64,000 bases of DNA from Pandoraea terrigena (GTDB lineage: Bacteria > Pseudomonadota > Gammaproteobacteria > Burkholderiales > Burkholderiaceae), in contig NZ_CABPRU010000010.1 of NCBI RefSeq assembly GCF_902459705.1, forward strand, positions 124,001 to 188,000. Direction: 5' to 3'. The first letter of the stretch is position 1; the number at the start of each line of letters is the position of its first letter. Of the stretch, positions 1-7,623 are shown in pieces. Under the pieces are notes generated by a model. The model saw only the letters and a list, made by a program, of their open reading frames with translations. It did not search any database and was not told the DNA's origin. A program made the position numbers and the translations under genes.

Positions 1-1031
1 AGGGTCTTGATCACTTCCTCGATCGAGATCTTCACGAACGGCGTGGTGTCATACGGGAAGTCGGCCTTCATGCCCGTCGGGAAGTACTGCGCGAGTTCCG
101 CCACCTTCTGCTTGACGGCCGTGGCTGTTTGCAGCGCGTTGGCGCCCGTGGCCAGCGTGACCGCGAGACCCGCCGCCGGCTTGCCGTTATAGCGCGCAAC
201 CACCTGGTACGACTCGCCGCCCAGTTCCACGCGGGCGACATCGCCCAGGCGCACCTGCGAGCCGTCCTTGTTGACCTTGAGCAGGATCTTGCGGAACTGC
301 TCCGGGGTCTGCAGACGGCTCTGCGCCATCACCGTGGCGTTGAGCTGCTGGCCCTTCACCGCTGGCGCGCCGCCCAGCTCACCAGCCGAGACCTGGACGT
401 TCTGCGCCTGGATGGCGCTCGAGACGTCGAGGATCGTCAGGTTGTAGCCGTTGAGCTTCTGCGGATCGACCCAGACGCGCATGGCGTACTGCGCACCGAA
501 AAGCTGGACCTGACCAACGCCGTTCACACGGCTGATCGGATCCTGCACGTTGGCCGCCAGGTAATTCGCGAGGTCGATGTCGGTCATTTGACCGTCGTCG
601 GAGTACGCGCCGATCACCAGCAGGAAGTTCTTGGTCGCCTTGGCGACCTTGATCCCCTGCTGCTGCACCTGCTGCGGGAGCAGCGGCGTGGCGAGCTGCA
701 ACTTGTTCTGCACCTGCACCTGCGCGATGTCCGGATTCGTGCCTTGCGCGAAGGTCAGCGTGATCTGGGCAGTCCCCGAGCCGTCAGACGTCGACGACAT
801 GTACTCGAGGTGGTCGATACCGTTCATCTGCTGCTCGATCACCTGAGTGACCGTATCCTGGACGGTCTGCGCCGAAGCGCCCGGGTAAGTCGCAGTGATC
901 TGCACGGACGGCGGTGCAATGGGCGGATATTGCGAGACTGGGAGCTTCAGAATCGAAAGCGCACCAGCCAGCATGATGACAATCGCGATCACCCACGCAA
1001 AAATCGGGCGATCGATAAAAAACTTTGCCAT
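1..1031 (-). CDS. acrB: RND efflux pump inner-membrane transporter, AcrB/MexB type (3' part off the window)
   Basis: This is the proton-driven inner-membrane subunit of a tripartite multidrug efflux pump. Only the first 343 codons are present; the rest continues past base 1. The N-terminus reads [20 protein letters not shown], the standard first transmembrane helix of the HAE-1 family (about residues 9-29). The following periplasmic porter region contains typical family stretches such as [11 protein letters not shown] and [10 protein letters not shown]. The start is the ATG 15 bases after the stop of the adaptor gene, preceded by a GGAG ribosome site, so the two are co-transcribed. Substrates cannot be read from this part. 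The family assignment is very secure; the symbol is by family, not proven orthology. Confidence 0.95.
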   Translation of the reverse strand, partial: MAKFFIDRPIFAWVIAIVIMLAGALSILKLPVSQYPPIAPPSVQITATYPGASAQTVQDTVTQVIEQQMNGIDHLEYMSSTSDGSGTAQITLTFAQGTNPDIAQVQVQNKLQLATPLLPQQVQQQGIKVAKATKNFLLVIGAYSDDGQMTDIDLANYLAANVQDPISRVNGVGQVQLFGAQYAMRVWVDPQKLNGYNLTILDVSSAIQAQNVQVSAGELGGAPAVKGQQLNATVMAQSRLQTPEQFRKILLKVNKDGSQVRLGDVARVELGGESYQVVARYNGKPAAGLAVTLATGANALQTATAVKQKVAELAQYFPTGMKADFPYDTTPFVKISIEEVIKT

Positions 1032-1046
1032 GAAAGAGGCTCCCCG

Positions 1047-2258
1047 TTATTGGGCTTTGGCGCCAGAGGCGGGGGCGGCCGCGGCCGGTGCGCTGGCACC
1101 CGCGGGCGCCTCGGCCCCCGGCAACTGCGCCGGAACCGCCTTCGCCGGTGCGCCCGGGCGCACCTTCTGAAGACCCGACACGATCACCTGATCGCCGGCG
1201 ACGAGACCGGAACTCACCAGCCACATGTTGCCGATCGCGCGATCGGTGACCAGTTGACGCAACTCCACCTTGCCTTCCTTGTTCACGATCAGCGCGGTCG
1301 GCTGGCCCTTCTGGTCACGCGTGACGCCCTGCTGCGGCACGAGCAGACCCCCTTCCTTCACGCCCTCCTGGAGCTTGGCGTGCACGAACATACCGGGCAG
1401 CAACTCGCGGTTGGGGTTCGGGAAGATTGCGCGCACGGTCACGGAACCGGTCGTCTGATCGACGGTGATGTCGGAGAACTGCAGCTTGCCTTCGAGCGGG
1501 TACGTCGTGCCGTCTTCCAGCATCAGTTCCACCTTGGCGGCATTCTTGCCCGCACTTTGCAGCTTGCCCTCGGCCAGCGCACGACGCAGACGCAGTCCTT
1601 GCGCCGCCGATTGCGTCACGTCCACGTACATCGGATCGATCTGCTGAACGGTCGTCATCAGCGTGGCGGTGCCTGCCTGCACATACGCGCCTTCGGTGAC
1701 CTGCGACAACCCCGTGCGGCCCGAGATCGGCGCCGGCACGTCGGTGTAGCCAAGGTTGATCTTCGCCGTGTCGACGGCCGCCTTGCCGGCCTGCACATCG
1801 GCATCGGCTTGCAGCGACGCGGCAACGGCGTTGTCGTAGTCCTGCTTGGACACGGCCTCGACGGCCACGAGTTGCTTGTAGCGATCGGCCAGCAGCTTCG
1901 TCGACGCCTGATTGGCCACGGCCTTGGCCAGCGTCGCCTTGGCGTTTTCATACGCGGCCTGGTACGTCGCCGGATCGATCTTGTACAGACGCTGACCGGC
2001 CTTGACGTCACTGCCCTCGGTGAATTCGCGCTTGAGCACGATACCGTCGACACGCGCGCGAACGTCGGCAACGCGGAAGGGCGAAGTGCGTCCGGGCAGG
2101 TCGGTCGTCAGCGTGACGTTCTGGGTTTGCAGTGTCACGACGCCGACCTCCGGCACCATGGCCTGCGGCGCCTGTGGCTTCTTGCCGCAGGCGGCCAGGG
2201 TCAGCACCGCGACGGCGACGGCGGTGGCCATCCCCAGTGAACTTCTCTTGACGTGCAT
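1047..2258 (-). CDS. acrA: RND efflux periplasmic adaptor lipoprotein, AcrA/MexA type
   Basis: This is the membrane-fusion protein linking the AcrB-type pump to an outer-membrane channel. It has 403 residues, usual for the family. The N-terminus is a lipoprotein signal with lipobox LAAC (lipidated Cys24). The beta-barrel, lipoyl and helical-hairpin segments follow, with family landmarks such as VRARVDGIVLKREF and GYTDVPAPISGRTG. The C-terminus is an Ala/Pro-rich tail. The start was chosen because it gives the canonical signal peptide; the frame stays open for another 82 codons upstream, but that part is Arg/Pro-rich and looks non-coding. No outer-membrane channel gene is visible; it may lie beyond acrB. 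Expression probably starts at the promoter at 2633-2662, leaving an unusually long leader. Confidence 0.95.
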   Translation of the reverse strand: MHVKRSSLGMATAVAVAVLTLAACGKKPQAPQAMVPEVGVVTLQTQNVTLTTDLPGRTSPFRVADVRARVDGIVLKREFTEGSDVKAGQRLYKIDPATYQAAYENAKATLAKAVANQASTKLLADRYKQLVAVEAVSKQDYDNAVAASLQADADVQAGKAAVDTAKINLGYTDVPAPISGRTGLSQVTEGAYVQAGTATLMTTVQQIDPMYVDVTQSAAQGLRLRRALAEGKLQSAGKNAAKVELMLEDGTTYPLEGKLQFSDITVDQTTGSVTVRAIFPNPNRELLPGMFVHAKLQEGVKEGGLLVPQQGVTRDQKGQPTALIVNKEGKVELRQLVTDRAIGNMWLVSSGLVAGDQVIVSGLQKVRPGAPAKAVPAQLPGAEAPAGASAPAAAAPASGAKAQ

Positions 2259-2626
2259 ATACGCCCCCGAAAAATGGAATGCGGTCAAACAAAATGACAA
2301 GTCTGTTGCGTACGATTGCGGCGGCGAAGCCCCGTCCGCAATCCCGTCGCACGAAGGCGGGCCGGCAAGTGCCCTGGGGGGCCGGCATACGGCCCCACGG
2401 AGACAGGCCCGGAAGGCGGCCATGAAGATGTCCCCGGCGCGGCGAATCTCGCGCACGCTGGCACTCATGCGAGATCGTCGAGCAGGCTCCGGGGTACCCG
2501 GCAATGGGGCAGGTCAATCCTGCCGCCAGCCACGCGGTGCGCCCCGGTCAATTCGCTCCCTGGGATCAGTGAGGTGTTTCCCTTAGACGAAGGAGCTTAA
2601 ATGTTCCCTGTGCAATAGAGCAAGCG
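2259..2626 (-). other. Long untranslated leader of the acrAB transcript
   Basis: If the promoter at 2633-2662 is used, transcription starts near 2626 and about 370 nt precede the acrA start codon. The stretch contains no gene I can support. It is GC-rich with several short inverted repeats, but I see no clear riboswitch, attenuator or leader peptide. Confidence 0.45.
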
Positions 2627-2632
2627 GCTGCT

Positions 2633-2662
2633 ATTATAGATACATTCATGAATGTATGTAAA
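2633..2662 (-). promoter_or_regulatory. Sigma-70 promoter of acrAB
   Basis: Read on the minus strand, TTTACA (2662-2657) is separated by 18 bp from a perfect TATAAT (2638-2633). This points to acrA. The spacer is filled by the 16-bp palindrome of the AcrR-type operator, so repressor binding should block RNA polymerase. Confidence 0.8.
2637..2660. promoter_or_regulatory. AcrR-type operator (palindrome)
   Basis: TACATTCATGAATGTA at 2641-2656 is a perfect 16-bp palindrome, extended by TGTA on the right. Over 24 bp it closely matches the operator bound by E. coli AcrR as I remember it. It sits in the acrAB promoter spacer and about 90 bp upstream of the divergent TetR gene, so it can serve both. 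Confidence 0.85.
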
Positions 2663-2747
2663 TGATATCGCGTCGCACCAAAGTACGGCGCCAATTACGT
2701 TTCATTCCATTGCATTTCGCCAATTTCCGCTGCCCTGTAACACGACG

Positions 2748-3410
2748 ATGGCCCGCAGAACCAAAGAGGAAGCGATCGAGACGCGCAACCTGTTGCTCGA
2801 CACCGCCGAGACGGTGTTCGCACAGAAGGGCGTGTCGCGCACGTCGCTTGCCGACATCGCCGAAGCCGCCGGCCTGACCCGCGGCGCCATTTACTGGCAC
2901 TTCAAGAACAAGATCGACCTCTTCAACGCCATGACGGATCGCATCCGCCTGCCGATGGAGCGCATGATCGACGAGGAATGCACGGAGCCGCTGGACGGTG
3001 ACCCGATGGTGCGCATGCACGAGATCTGCAAGCTCGTGCTCGGCGAGACAGCGCGTAACGAGCGACGCCGCCGCGTGCTCGACATCCTGTTTCACAAGTG
3101 CGAATACACGAACGAGATGCTGTCGGTGCTCGAACGCCAGCGCGAAGCACGCACCGACGGCAAACAACGCATCATGCGAGATATGGAGCGCGCGATCGAA
3201 CGCGGCCAACTCCCCAGGACGCTCGACACGCGCCGCGCGGCAATCATGCTGCACGCGCTCGTGGTCGGCATGATGTCGGACTGGCTCTTCCTGCCCGACT
3301 ACGACCTCGGCGTGGAGTGCGATGCTGTGGTTGACGGCTTCTTCGACATGCTGCGCACGAGCCCCGCAATGCTGCGCGCTGGCAGCGAACCCCCGCCGAG
3401 CGCCCCCTGA
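2748..3410 (+). CDS. acrR: TetR-family repressor of the RND operon (AcrR/TtgR type)
   Basis: This is a 220-residue repressor divergent from acrAB. The N-terminal helix-turn-helix (about residues 5-60) contains the family signature in RTSLADIAEAAG followed by TRGAIYWHFKNK. The C-terminal ligand domain is of the AcrR/TtgR kind, with RMIDEECTEPLDGDP and a Cys-containing region NEMLSVLERQ. The start was placed at MARRTKEEA, the standard N-terminus of these repressors; the reading frame is open about 30 codons further but the extra residues do not resemble the family. No strong ribosome site is visible. It should bind the palindrome at 2641-2656 and be released by pump substrates; that is family knowledge, not shown here. 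Confidence 0.93.
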   Translation: MARRTKEEAIETRNLLLDTAETVFAQKGVSRTSLADIAEAAGLTRGAIYWHFKNKIDLFNAMTDRIRLPMERMIDEECTEPLDGDPMVRMHEICKLVLGETARNERRRRVLDILFHKCEYTNEMLSVLERQREARTDGKQRIMRDMERAIERGQLPRTLDTRRAAIMLHALVVGMMSDWLFLPDYDLGVECDAVVDGFFDMLRTSPAMLRAGSEPPPSAP

Positions 3411-3500
3411 CGCCTCCCCCCCGACGTTCCCCCCTCACGCTGCCTGACGCGCCTTTACGCTCCATGAGTGCCATCTGAGCGCCGTGATACGCCGTATACC

Positions 3501-3528
3501 TGTACAGCGTCGCAGCGTTATATATAAT
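3501..3528 (+). promoter_or_regulatory. Candidate promoter of modABC
   Basis: TATAAT at 3523-3528 with TGTACA (4 of 6 matches to the -35 consensus) at 3501-3506, spacing 16 bp. The -10 lies inside the ModE box. Confidence 0.6.
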
Positions 3529-3539
3529 CCTACATAACG
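3516..3539. promoter_or_regulatory. ModE box over the modABC promoter
   Basis: CGTTATATA (3516-3524), six bases, then TACATAACG (3531-3539). The two arms are inverted repeats (CGTTAT/ATAACG exact) and fit the known ModE recognition pattern of CG-T-TATA arms six to eight bases apart. It covers the -10 of modA, so the expected effect is repression when molybdate is plentiful. A modE gene lies 5 kb away at 8368-8913. Confidence 0.85.
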
Positions 3540-3662
3540 CGTTGCGCACCTTGCGCGACCGGTGGTCCGGCCTCGCCGCCGGACTCCATTCATGAGCCGG
3601 CTCACGGCGACATTCGCCGAATACAGAGTCAGCCGATCCACCCTACGCTGGAGACCACGTTC

Positions 3663-4487
3663 GTGAAAGCTGTCGTTATCGCCGTCATCGCTCGCCTCAA
3701 GTCCCGCGCCTCGCGAAAAGCCGGCACGATGTTGCACCGCGCACTCGGCGTTGCCACCATTGGCGCGAGCCTGTTGTTTGCCGGCCACGCGGCGGCCCAG
3801 CAGGTGTTTGCCGCCGCCAGCATGAAAAACGCGCTTGACGACGTGTCGGCCGCCTACACGAAGGAGACCGGCAAGAAGCCAGTGCTGGTCTACGGCGCCA
3901 GCTCCACGCTGGCCCGTCAAATCGAGAAAGGCGCACCGGCCGACGTGTTCATCTCGGCCGACCAGGACTGGATGGACTATGCGCAGAAGCACGATCTGAT
4001 CGACACGCGCACGCGTCACGACCTGCTTGGCAACGCGCTGGTGCTGATCGCACCGGCCACGACGACGGGCAACGTCGACCTGACGCCGGGCGGCACCGAC
4101 CTTGACGCCAGGCTAGGCAGCGGCAAGCTCGCGATGGGCGACCCGGCGCACGTGCCGGCCGGCCTCTACGGCAAGGCAGCGCTCGAAAAGCTCGGTATCT
4201 GGTCGCGGGTGCAAGGCAAGGTGGCCGCCGCCGACAACGTGCGCAATGCGCTGTTGCTGGTCGCACGCGGCGAAGCGCCCTACGGCATCGTCTACAAGAC
4301 CGACGCCAACGCCGAGAAGCGCGTGCGCATCGCGGGCACCTTCCCGGCCGACAGCCATGCGCCGATCGTCTACCCGGTAGCGGTGACGAAGCAGGCCAAC
4401 CGCGCCGACGCCGATCCGTTCTACCGATTCCTGCAAACGCCAGGCGCCCAGGCCACGTTCCAGCGCTTCGGCTTCACCCGTCCGTAA
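3663..4487 (+). CDS. modA: Molybdate ABC transporter substrate-binding protein
   Basis: This periplasmic protein captures molybdate for the ModBC transporter. It has an N-terminal signal peptide ending near residue 45 (GHAAAQQ). The mature part begins VFAAASMKNALDDV, the molybdate-binding hallmark, and continues with YGASSTLARQIEKGAPADVF, which supplies oxyanion ligands. The chosen start is GTG, supported by GGAGA eight bases upstream; a later ATG at 3729 would give a shorter, equally good signal peptide. It is the first gene of modABC, 20 bp before modB, downstream of the ModE box. Confidence 0.95.
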   Translation: MKAVVIAVIARLKSRASRKAGTMLHRALGVATIGASLLFAGHAAAQQVFAAASMKNALDDVSAAYTKETGKKPVLVYGASSTLARQIEKGAPADVFISADQDWMDYAQKHDLIDTRTRHDLLGNALVLIAPATTTGNVDLTPGGTDLDARLGSGKLAMGDPAHVPAGLYGKAALEKLGIWSRVQGKVAAADNVRNALLLVARGEAPYGIVYKTDANAEKRVRIAGTFPADSHAPIVYPVAVTKQANRADADPFYRFLQTPGAQATFQRFGFTRP

Positions 4488-4506
4488 ATCCACTCGCCCG
4501 TCCATC

Positions 4507-5205
4507 ATGAGCCTCACCCCGGAAGAATGGGGCATCGTCGAACTCAGCCTGCGCGTCGGCCTGTGGGGCACGCTGTGCAGCCTGCCCCTCGCCTACGCGG
4601 CCGCCTGGCTACTCGCACGCCGACGGTTCCCGGGCAAGTCGCTGCTCGATGCCCTGCTGCACTTGCCGCTCGTGCTGCCGCCGGTGGTCGTCGGCTTCGC
4701 GCTACTCGTGCTGTTCGGCACTCAGGGGGCCATCGGCAAGCTGCTGCACGATTGGTTTCACTTCACCTTCGCGTTCCGCTGGACAGGCGCCGCGCTGGCC
4801 GCCGGCGTGATGGGATTCCCGCTGCTCGTGCGCGCCATCCGGCAAGCGCTCGAAGCGTCCGACACGAAACTCGAACAGGCGGCACAGACGCTTGGCGCAG
4901 GCCCATGGCTCACCTTCCTGACGGTAACGTTGCCCCTCACCGCGACCGGCGCCCTGCACGGCTTCGTGCTCGCGTTCGCACGCGCGCTGGGCGAGTTCGG
5001 CGCCACCATCACGTTCGTCTCGAACATTCCCGGACAGACGCAGACACTGCCGCTGGCGATCTACACGGCCACGCAGGTGCCCGATGGCGACGCCATGGTC
5101 TGGCGCCTGTGTGCCATCTCGGTCGTGCTGGCGGTCGCCACGCTGATCGTCTCCGAAGTGCTGATCCGCTTCGGCCACCGCAAGGCGCTCGGCCATGACG
5201 GTTGA
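4507..5205 (+). CDS. modB: Molybdate ABC transporter permease
   Basis: This is the inner-membrane channel for molybdate, 232 residues with about five hydrophobic segments. The EAA-type loop that docks to the ATPase is EQAAQTLGAGPWLTFLTVTL (about residues 123-142). The family block RALGEFGATITFVSNIPGQTQ lies in the last third. The 3' end overlaps the start of modC by 11 nt, indicating translational coupling. Confidence 0.96.
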   Translation: MSLTPEEWGIVELSLRVGLWGTLCSLPLAYAAAWLLARRRFPGKSLLDALLHLPLVLPPVVVGFALLVLFGTQGAIGKLLHDWFHFTFAFRWTGAALAAGVMGFPLLVRAIRQALEASDTKLEQAAQTLGAGPWLTFLTVTLPLTATGALHGFVLAFARALGEFGATITFVSNIPGQTQTLPLAIYTATQVPDGDAMVWRLCAISVVLAVATLIVSEVLIRFGHRKALGHDG

Positions 5206-6298
5206 AGTACGCCTCCAACATCGGTTCGGCGATTTCGCGCTCGATGCCGAGTTCGCCGCGGGCATGGGCGTGACGGCGCTGTTCGGGCCGTCCGGCAGCG
5301 GCAAGAGCACGGTCGTCAACGCGGTGTCCGGCCTGCTCAGGCCCGATGCCGGGCGCATCGTCGTGGGCGACGATGTCCTCTTCGACAGCGTCGCAGGTGT
5401 CGCGCTGCCGACATGGCGTCGCCGCATCGGCTACGTATTCCAGGACGCACGCCTGCTGCCGCACCTGACCGTGCGTCAGAACCTGCTGTTCGGCCGTTGG
5501 TTACGACGTGGCGACGTGGCCGCCGGCACCGGCGCCATTGCGCTAGATCATGTGGTCGACGTGCTGAACCTGGGACACTTGCTGAGTCGCCGCCCGGGCG
5601 CCCTCTCCGGCGGCGAGAAGCAACGCGTGGGGATTGGCCGCGCGCTGTTGTCGTGCCCGCGCCTGCTGCTCATGGATGAGCCGCTCGCCTCGCTCGATCA
5701 TGCGCGACGTCTCGAGGTGCTCGACTACCTGAACCGCATCCGTCACGCATTGGCGCTGCCCGTGCTCTACGTCACGCATTCGCTTGACGAAGTGATGCGA
5801 CTGGCCGATCAGGTGGTGTTGTTCAAGGACGGACGCACGATCTCGCAAGGCGCACCAGCCGATGTTCTCAACGTCCATCGCGATGCGCTCGACGGCACCG
5901 CCGAAACACCGGGTACCGTTCTGGAGACGCGCATCGTCGCGCACGACGCCCGGTATGGGCTGACCGAACTGGCCGTCAACGGCAGCGACACCGTTCGGCT
6001 ACGGGTTCCACGCGCCAGTGGCGAGGCGGGCGACGCGTGCCGGATTCTCGTGCGCGAGCGCGACGTTGCCGTCGCCACGTCGCCGCCGGTCAACACCAGC
6101 GTACTGAACGTGCTGGAAGCACGCGTGGCATCGCTGCGCGATCTGGGCGATTCGGTGGAAGTCGGCGCCACGCTGCTCGGCGATACCGTCGGGACCGTGC
6201 TGCGCGCTCGCATCACGCGCTTCTCCGCCGATCAACTGCAACTGGCGCCGGGCCGCGATGTGTATCTGCTCATCAAATCGGTCGCGCTGACACGCTGA
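5195..6298 (+). CDS. modC: Molybdate ABC transporter ATP-binding protein with C-terminal Mop domain
   Basis: This is the cytoplasmic ATPase of the molybdate importer, 367 residues. Walker A is GPSGSGKST (31-39), the ABC signature is LSGGEKQR (137-144) and Walker B is LLLMDEP (157-163), followed by the switch His in YVTHSLDEV. The last roughly 65 residues form a Mop (molybdate-binding) domain, seen in VLNVLEARVASLRDLGDSVEV. That domain could give feedback by intracellular molybdate, which is notable because the neighbouring ModE lacks Mop domains. It begins inside modB (11-nt overlap). Confidence 0.96.
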   Translation: MTVEVRLQHRFGDFALDAEFAAGMGVTALFGPSGSGKSTVVNAVSGLLRPDAGRIVVGDDVLFDSVAGVALPTWRRRIGYVFQDARLLPHLTVRQNLLFGRWLRRGDVAAGTGAIALDHVVDVLNLGHLLSRRPGALSGGEKQRVGIGRALLSCPRLLLMDEPLASLDHARRLEVLDYLNRIRHALALPVLYVTHSLDEVMRLADQVVLFKDGRTISQGAPADVLNVHRDALDGTAETPGTVLETRIVAHDARYGLTELAVNGSDTVRLRVPRASGEAGDACRILVRERDVAVATSPPVNTSVLNVLEARVASLRDLGDSVEVGATLLGDTVGTVLRARITRFSADQLQLAPGRDVYLLIKSVALTR

Positions 6299-6350
6299 CG
6301 TGGTGAAGCGGCGAAGCGTCAAAGCTGCGCGGCCGTCGCCCAGCGCGCGC

Positions 6351-6384
6351 AAGGCGTCGCCGCGCAGATCCGGAGCGACGCCTT
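6351..6384. repeat. Inverted repeat between convergent modC and the MxKDx gene
   Basis: AAGGCGTCGC (6351-6360) and GCGACGCCTT (6375-6384) form an exact 10-bp stem with a 14-nt loop. No T-tract follows on either strand, so it is at best a weak or Rho-assisted terminator. Confidence 0.4.
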
Positions 6385-6418
6385 ACCGGCTTGTCGTGCT
6401 ACGCCGACACCCGCTCGC

Positions 6419-6694
6419 TTACTGGGCCTTGCCCATCCCGTCGCCTTTGCTCTTCTTGCCCATGGCATCGGGTTTGCTCATCGCATCGCCCTTCGACATC
6501 GCGTCGTTCTTGCTCATCGCGTCGCCCTTGGACATTTTCCCGCTCTTGTCCATGTCCTTGCTCATGGCATCGCTTTTGCTCATCGCGCCAGCTTTGGACA
6601 TCGCGTCGCCCTTGCCCATCGCGTCCTGGGCGAATGCCGCACCGGTGCCGAGCGCCAGTCCCATCGTCATGATTGCCAGATATCGCATTTTCAT
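6419..6694 (-). CDS. Pentapeptide MxKDx-repeat exported protein
   Basis: This is a small secreted protein of 91 residues. A signal peptide (MKMRYLAIMTMGLALGTGAA, cleaved after AFA near residue 22) is followed by a low-complexity array of five-residue units of the form M-S/G-K-x-D/A, about a dozen imperfect copies. The array belongs to a recognised family of MxKDx pentapeptide-repeat proteins of unknown function found in proteobacteria. The start has GAGGA ten bases upstream; an upstream ATG would spoil the signal peptide. Its many Met and Lys residues could make it an oxidation-sensitive or metal-interacting polypeptide, but that is a guess. It is downstream of, and on the same strand as, the molybdoenzyme pair. 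Confidence 0.85.
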   Translation of the reverse strand: MKMRYLAIMTMGLALGTGAAFAQDAMGKGDAMSKAGAMSKSDAMSKDMDKSGKMSKGDAMSKNDAMSKGDAMSKPDAMGKKSKGDGMGKAQ

Positions 6695-6775
6695 TGCCGT
6701 AGTCCTCAAAGAGTGAGTGTGTCCTGCCGGAGCGCCGTGCAAGCGCCCCGTCCATCGTGCAGTCGAGCGTTTGCG

Positions 6776-7594
6776 TCAACTGCCGCCGAACCAGTTATAG
6801 CCCTGGTCCTCCCAATATCCGCCCGGATACGTGTTGGTCACGAAAATCGCGCGGATATGCTTGGGATTCTTGTAGCCGAGCTTCGTAGGAATCCGCAGCT
6901 TCATCGGAAAGCCATACGCCCGTGGGAGCGTCTGGCCGTCATAGGTCAGCGCGAGCAGCGTCTGCGGATGCAGCGCCGTCGGCATGTCGATGCTCGTGTA
7001 GTAGTCGTCGGCACATTTGAAGCCGACGTAGCGCGCCGTGGTGTCCGCGCCGATGCGACGCAGAAAGTCGGCGAACGTCACGCCGCCCCAGCGACCGATG
7101 GCGCTCCAGCCTTCCACGCACACATGCCGCGTGATCTGCTCTGCCGCGCGCGGGGCGGCGAAACGGCGCAATGCGTCGAGCCGCCAAGGGGCCTTGTCCG
7201 CAATGAGGCCGGACAATTCCAGTCGGTAATCGCTTTCCTCGACGACCGGCGCTTCGTCCATCGAATAGAACGCGTTGAACGGGAACGGGCGCGTGATGCG
7301 CGATGCCGGGAACGTTGGCGCCAGCACATCCTGACGAAACAGGGCACCCTGCACACGATCGTTCCATCGCGAGATCGTGTCGAGCGCCGACGCGACGCCC
7401 GCGTTGTCGTCCAGCGAGCAGCCCGAGAGCAGCGCCACGCCACCGAGCGACAGCGTGCGCGTCAGAAAGGCCCGGCGTGAGGGTTCGACCACGCGCCGTG
7501 TCATCAATGCACGCGCTTCATGGAGAATCGCTTCGCCGTCGCGCACGACCGGTGCGTCGGGGGGAAGGTGGCTGGGCTTTCGATCGAAGGTCAT
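6776..7594 (-). CDS. Molybdopterin-dependent oxidoreductase, sulfite oxidase/YedY superfamily, Tat lipoprotein
   Basis: The protein has 272 residues. Its N-terminus carries a twin-arginine motif, SRRAFLTRT (Arg40-Arg41), followed by a hydrophobic stretch and lipobox LLSGC (Cys59), so it is probably exported folded by Tat and lipid-anchored. The sulfite-oxidase fold holds the conserved molybdenum-ligand cysteine in RHVCVEGWSAIGRW (Cys159) and the C-terminal GFPMKLRIPTKLGYKNPK block. The substrate cannot be assigned; relatives act on sulfite or protein methionine sulfoxide. The start has GGAG six bases upstream. It lies 29 bp behind a cytochrome b gene that probably supplies or accepts electrons. 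The partner is not MsrQ, so I do not call it MsrP. Confidence 0.88.
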   Translation of the reverse strand: MTFDRKPSHLPPDAPVVRDGEAILHEARALMTRRVVEPSRRAFLTRTLSLGGVALLSGCSLDDNAGVASALDTISRWNDRVQGALFRQDVLAPTFPASRITRPFPFNAFYSMDEAPVVEESDYRLELSGLIADKAPWRLDALRRFAAPRAAEQITRHVCVEGWSAIGRWGGVTFADFLRRIGADTTARYVGFKCADDYYTSIDMPTALHPQTLLALTYDGQTLPRAYGFPMKLRIPTKLGYKNPKHIRAIFVTNTYPGGYWEDQGYNWFGGS

Positions 7595-7623
7595 GGCAGC
7601 TCCGTGTCTTGTCGCCGTCGCGC

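Noticed and set aside
129..2240. A 703-codon plus-strand open frame
   Set aside because: It is the antisense of the RND transporter and adaptor genes; the translation is Arg/His/Leu-rich with no family resemblance, a usual effect of high GC.
2259..2504. N-terminal extension of AcrA from an ATG at 2504
   Set aside because: It would bury the lipoprotein signal peptide and has Arg/Pro-rich non-family sequence.
6351..6384. Intrinsic terminator of modC
   Set aside because: A perfect 10-bp stem is present, but no T-tract follows on either strand, so it is listed as an inverted repeat only.
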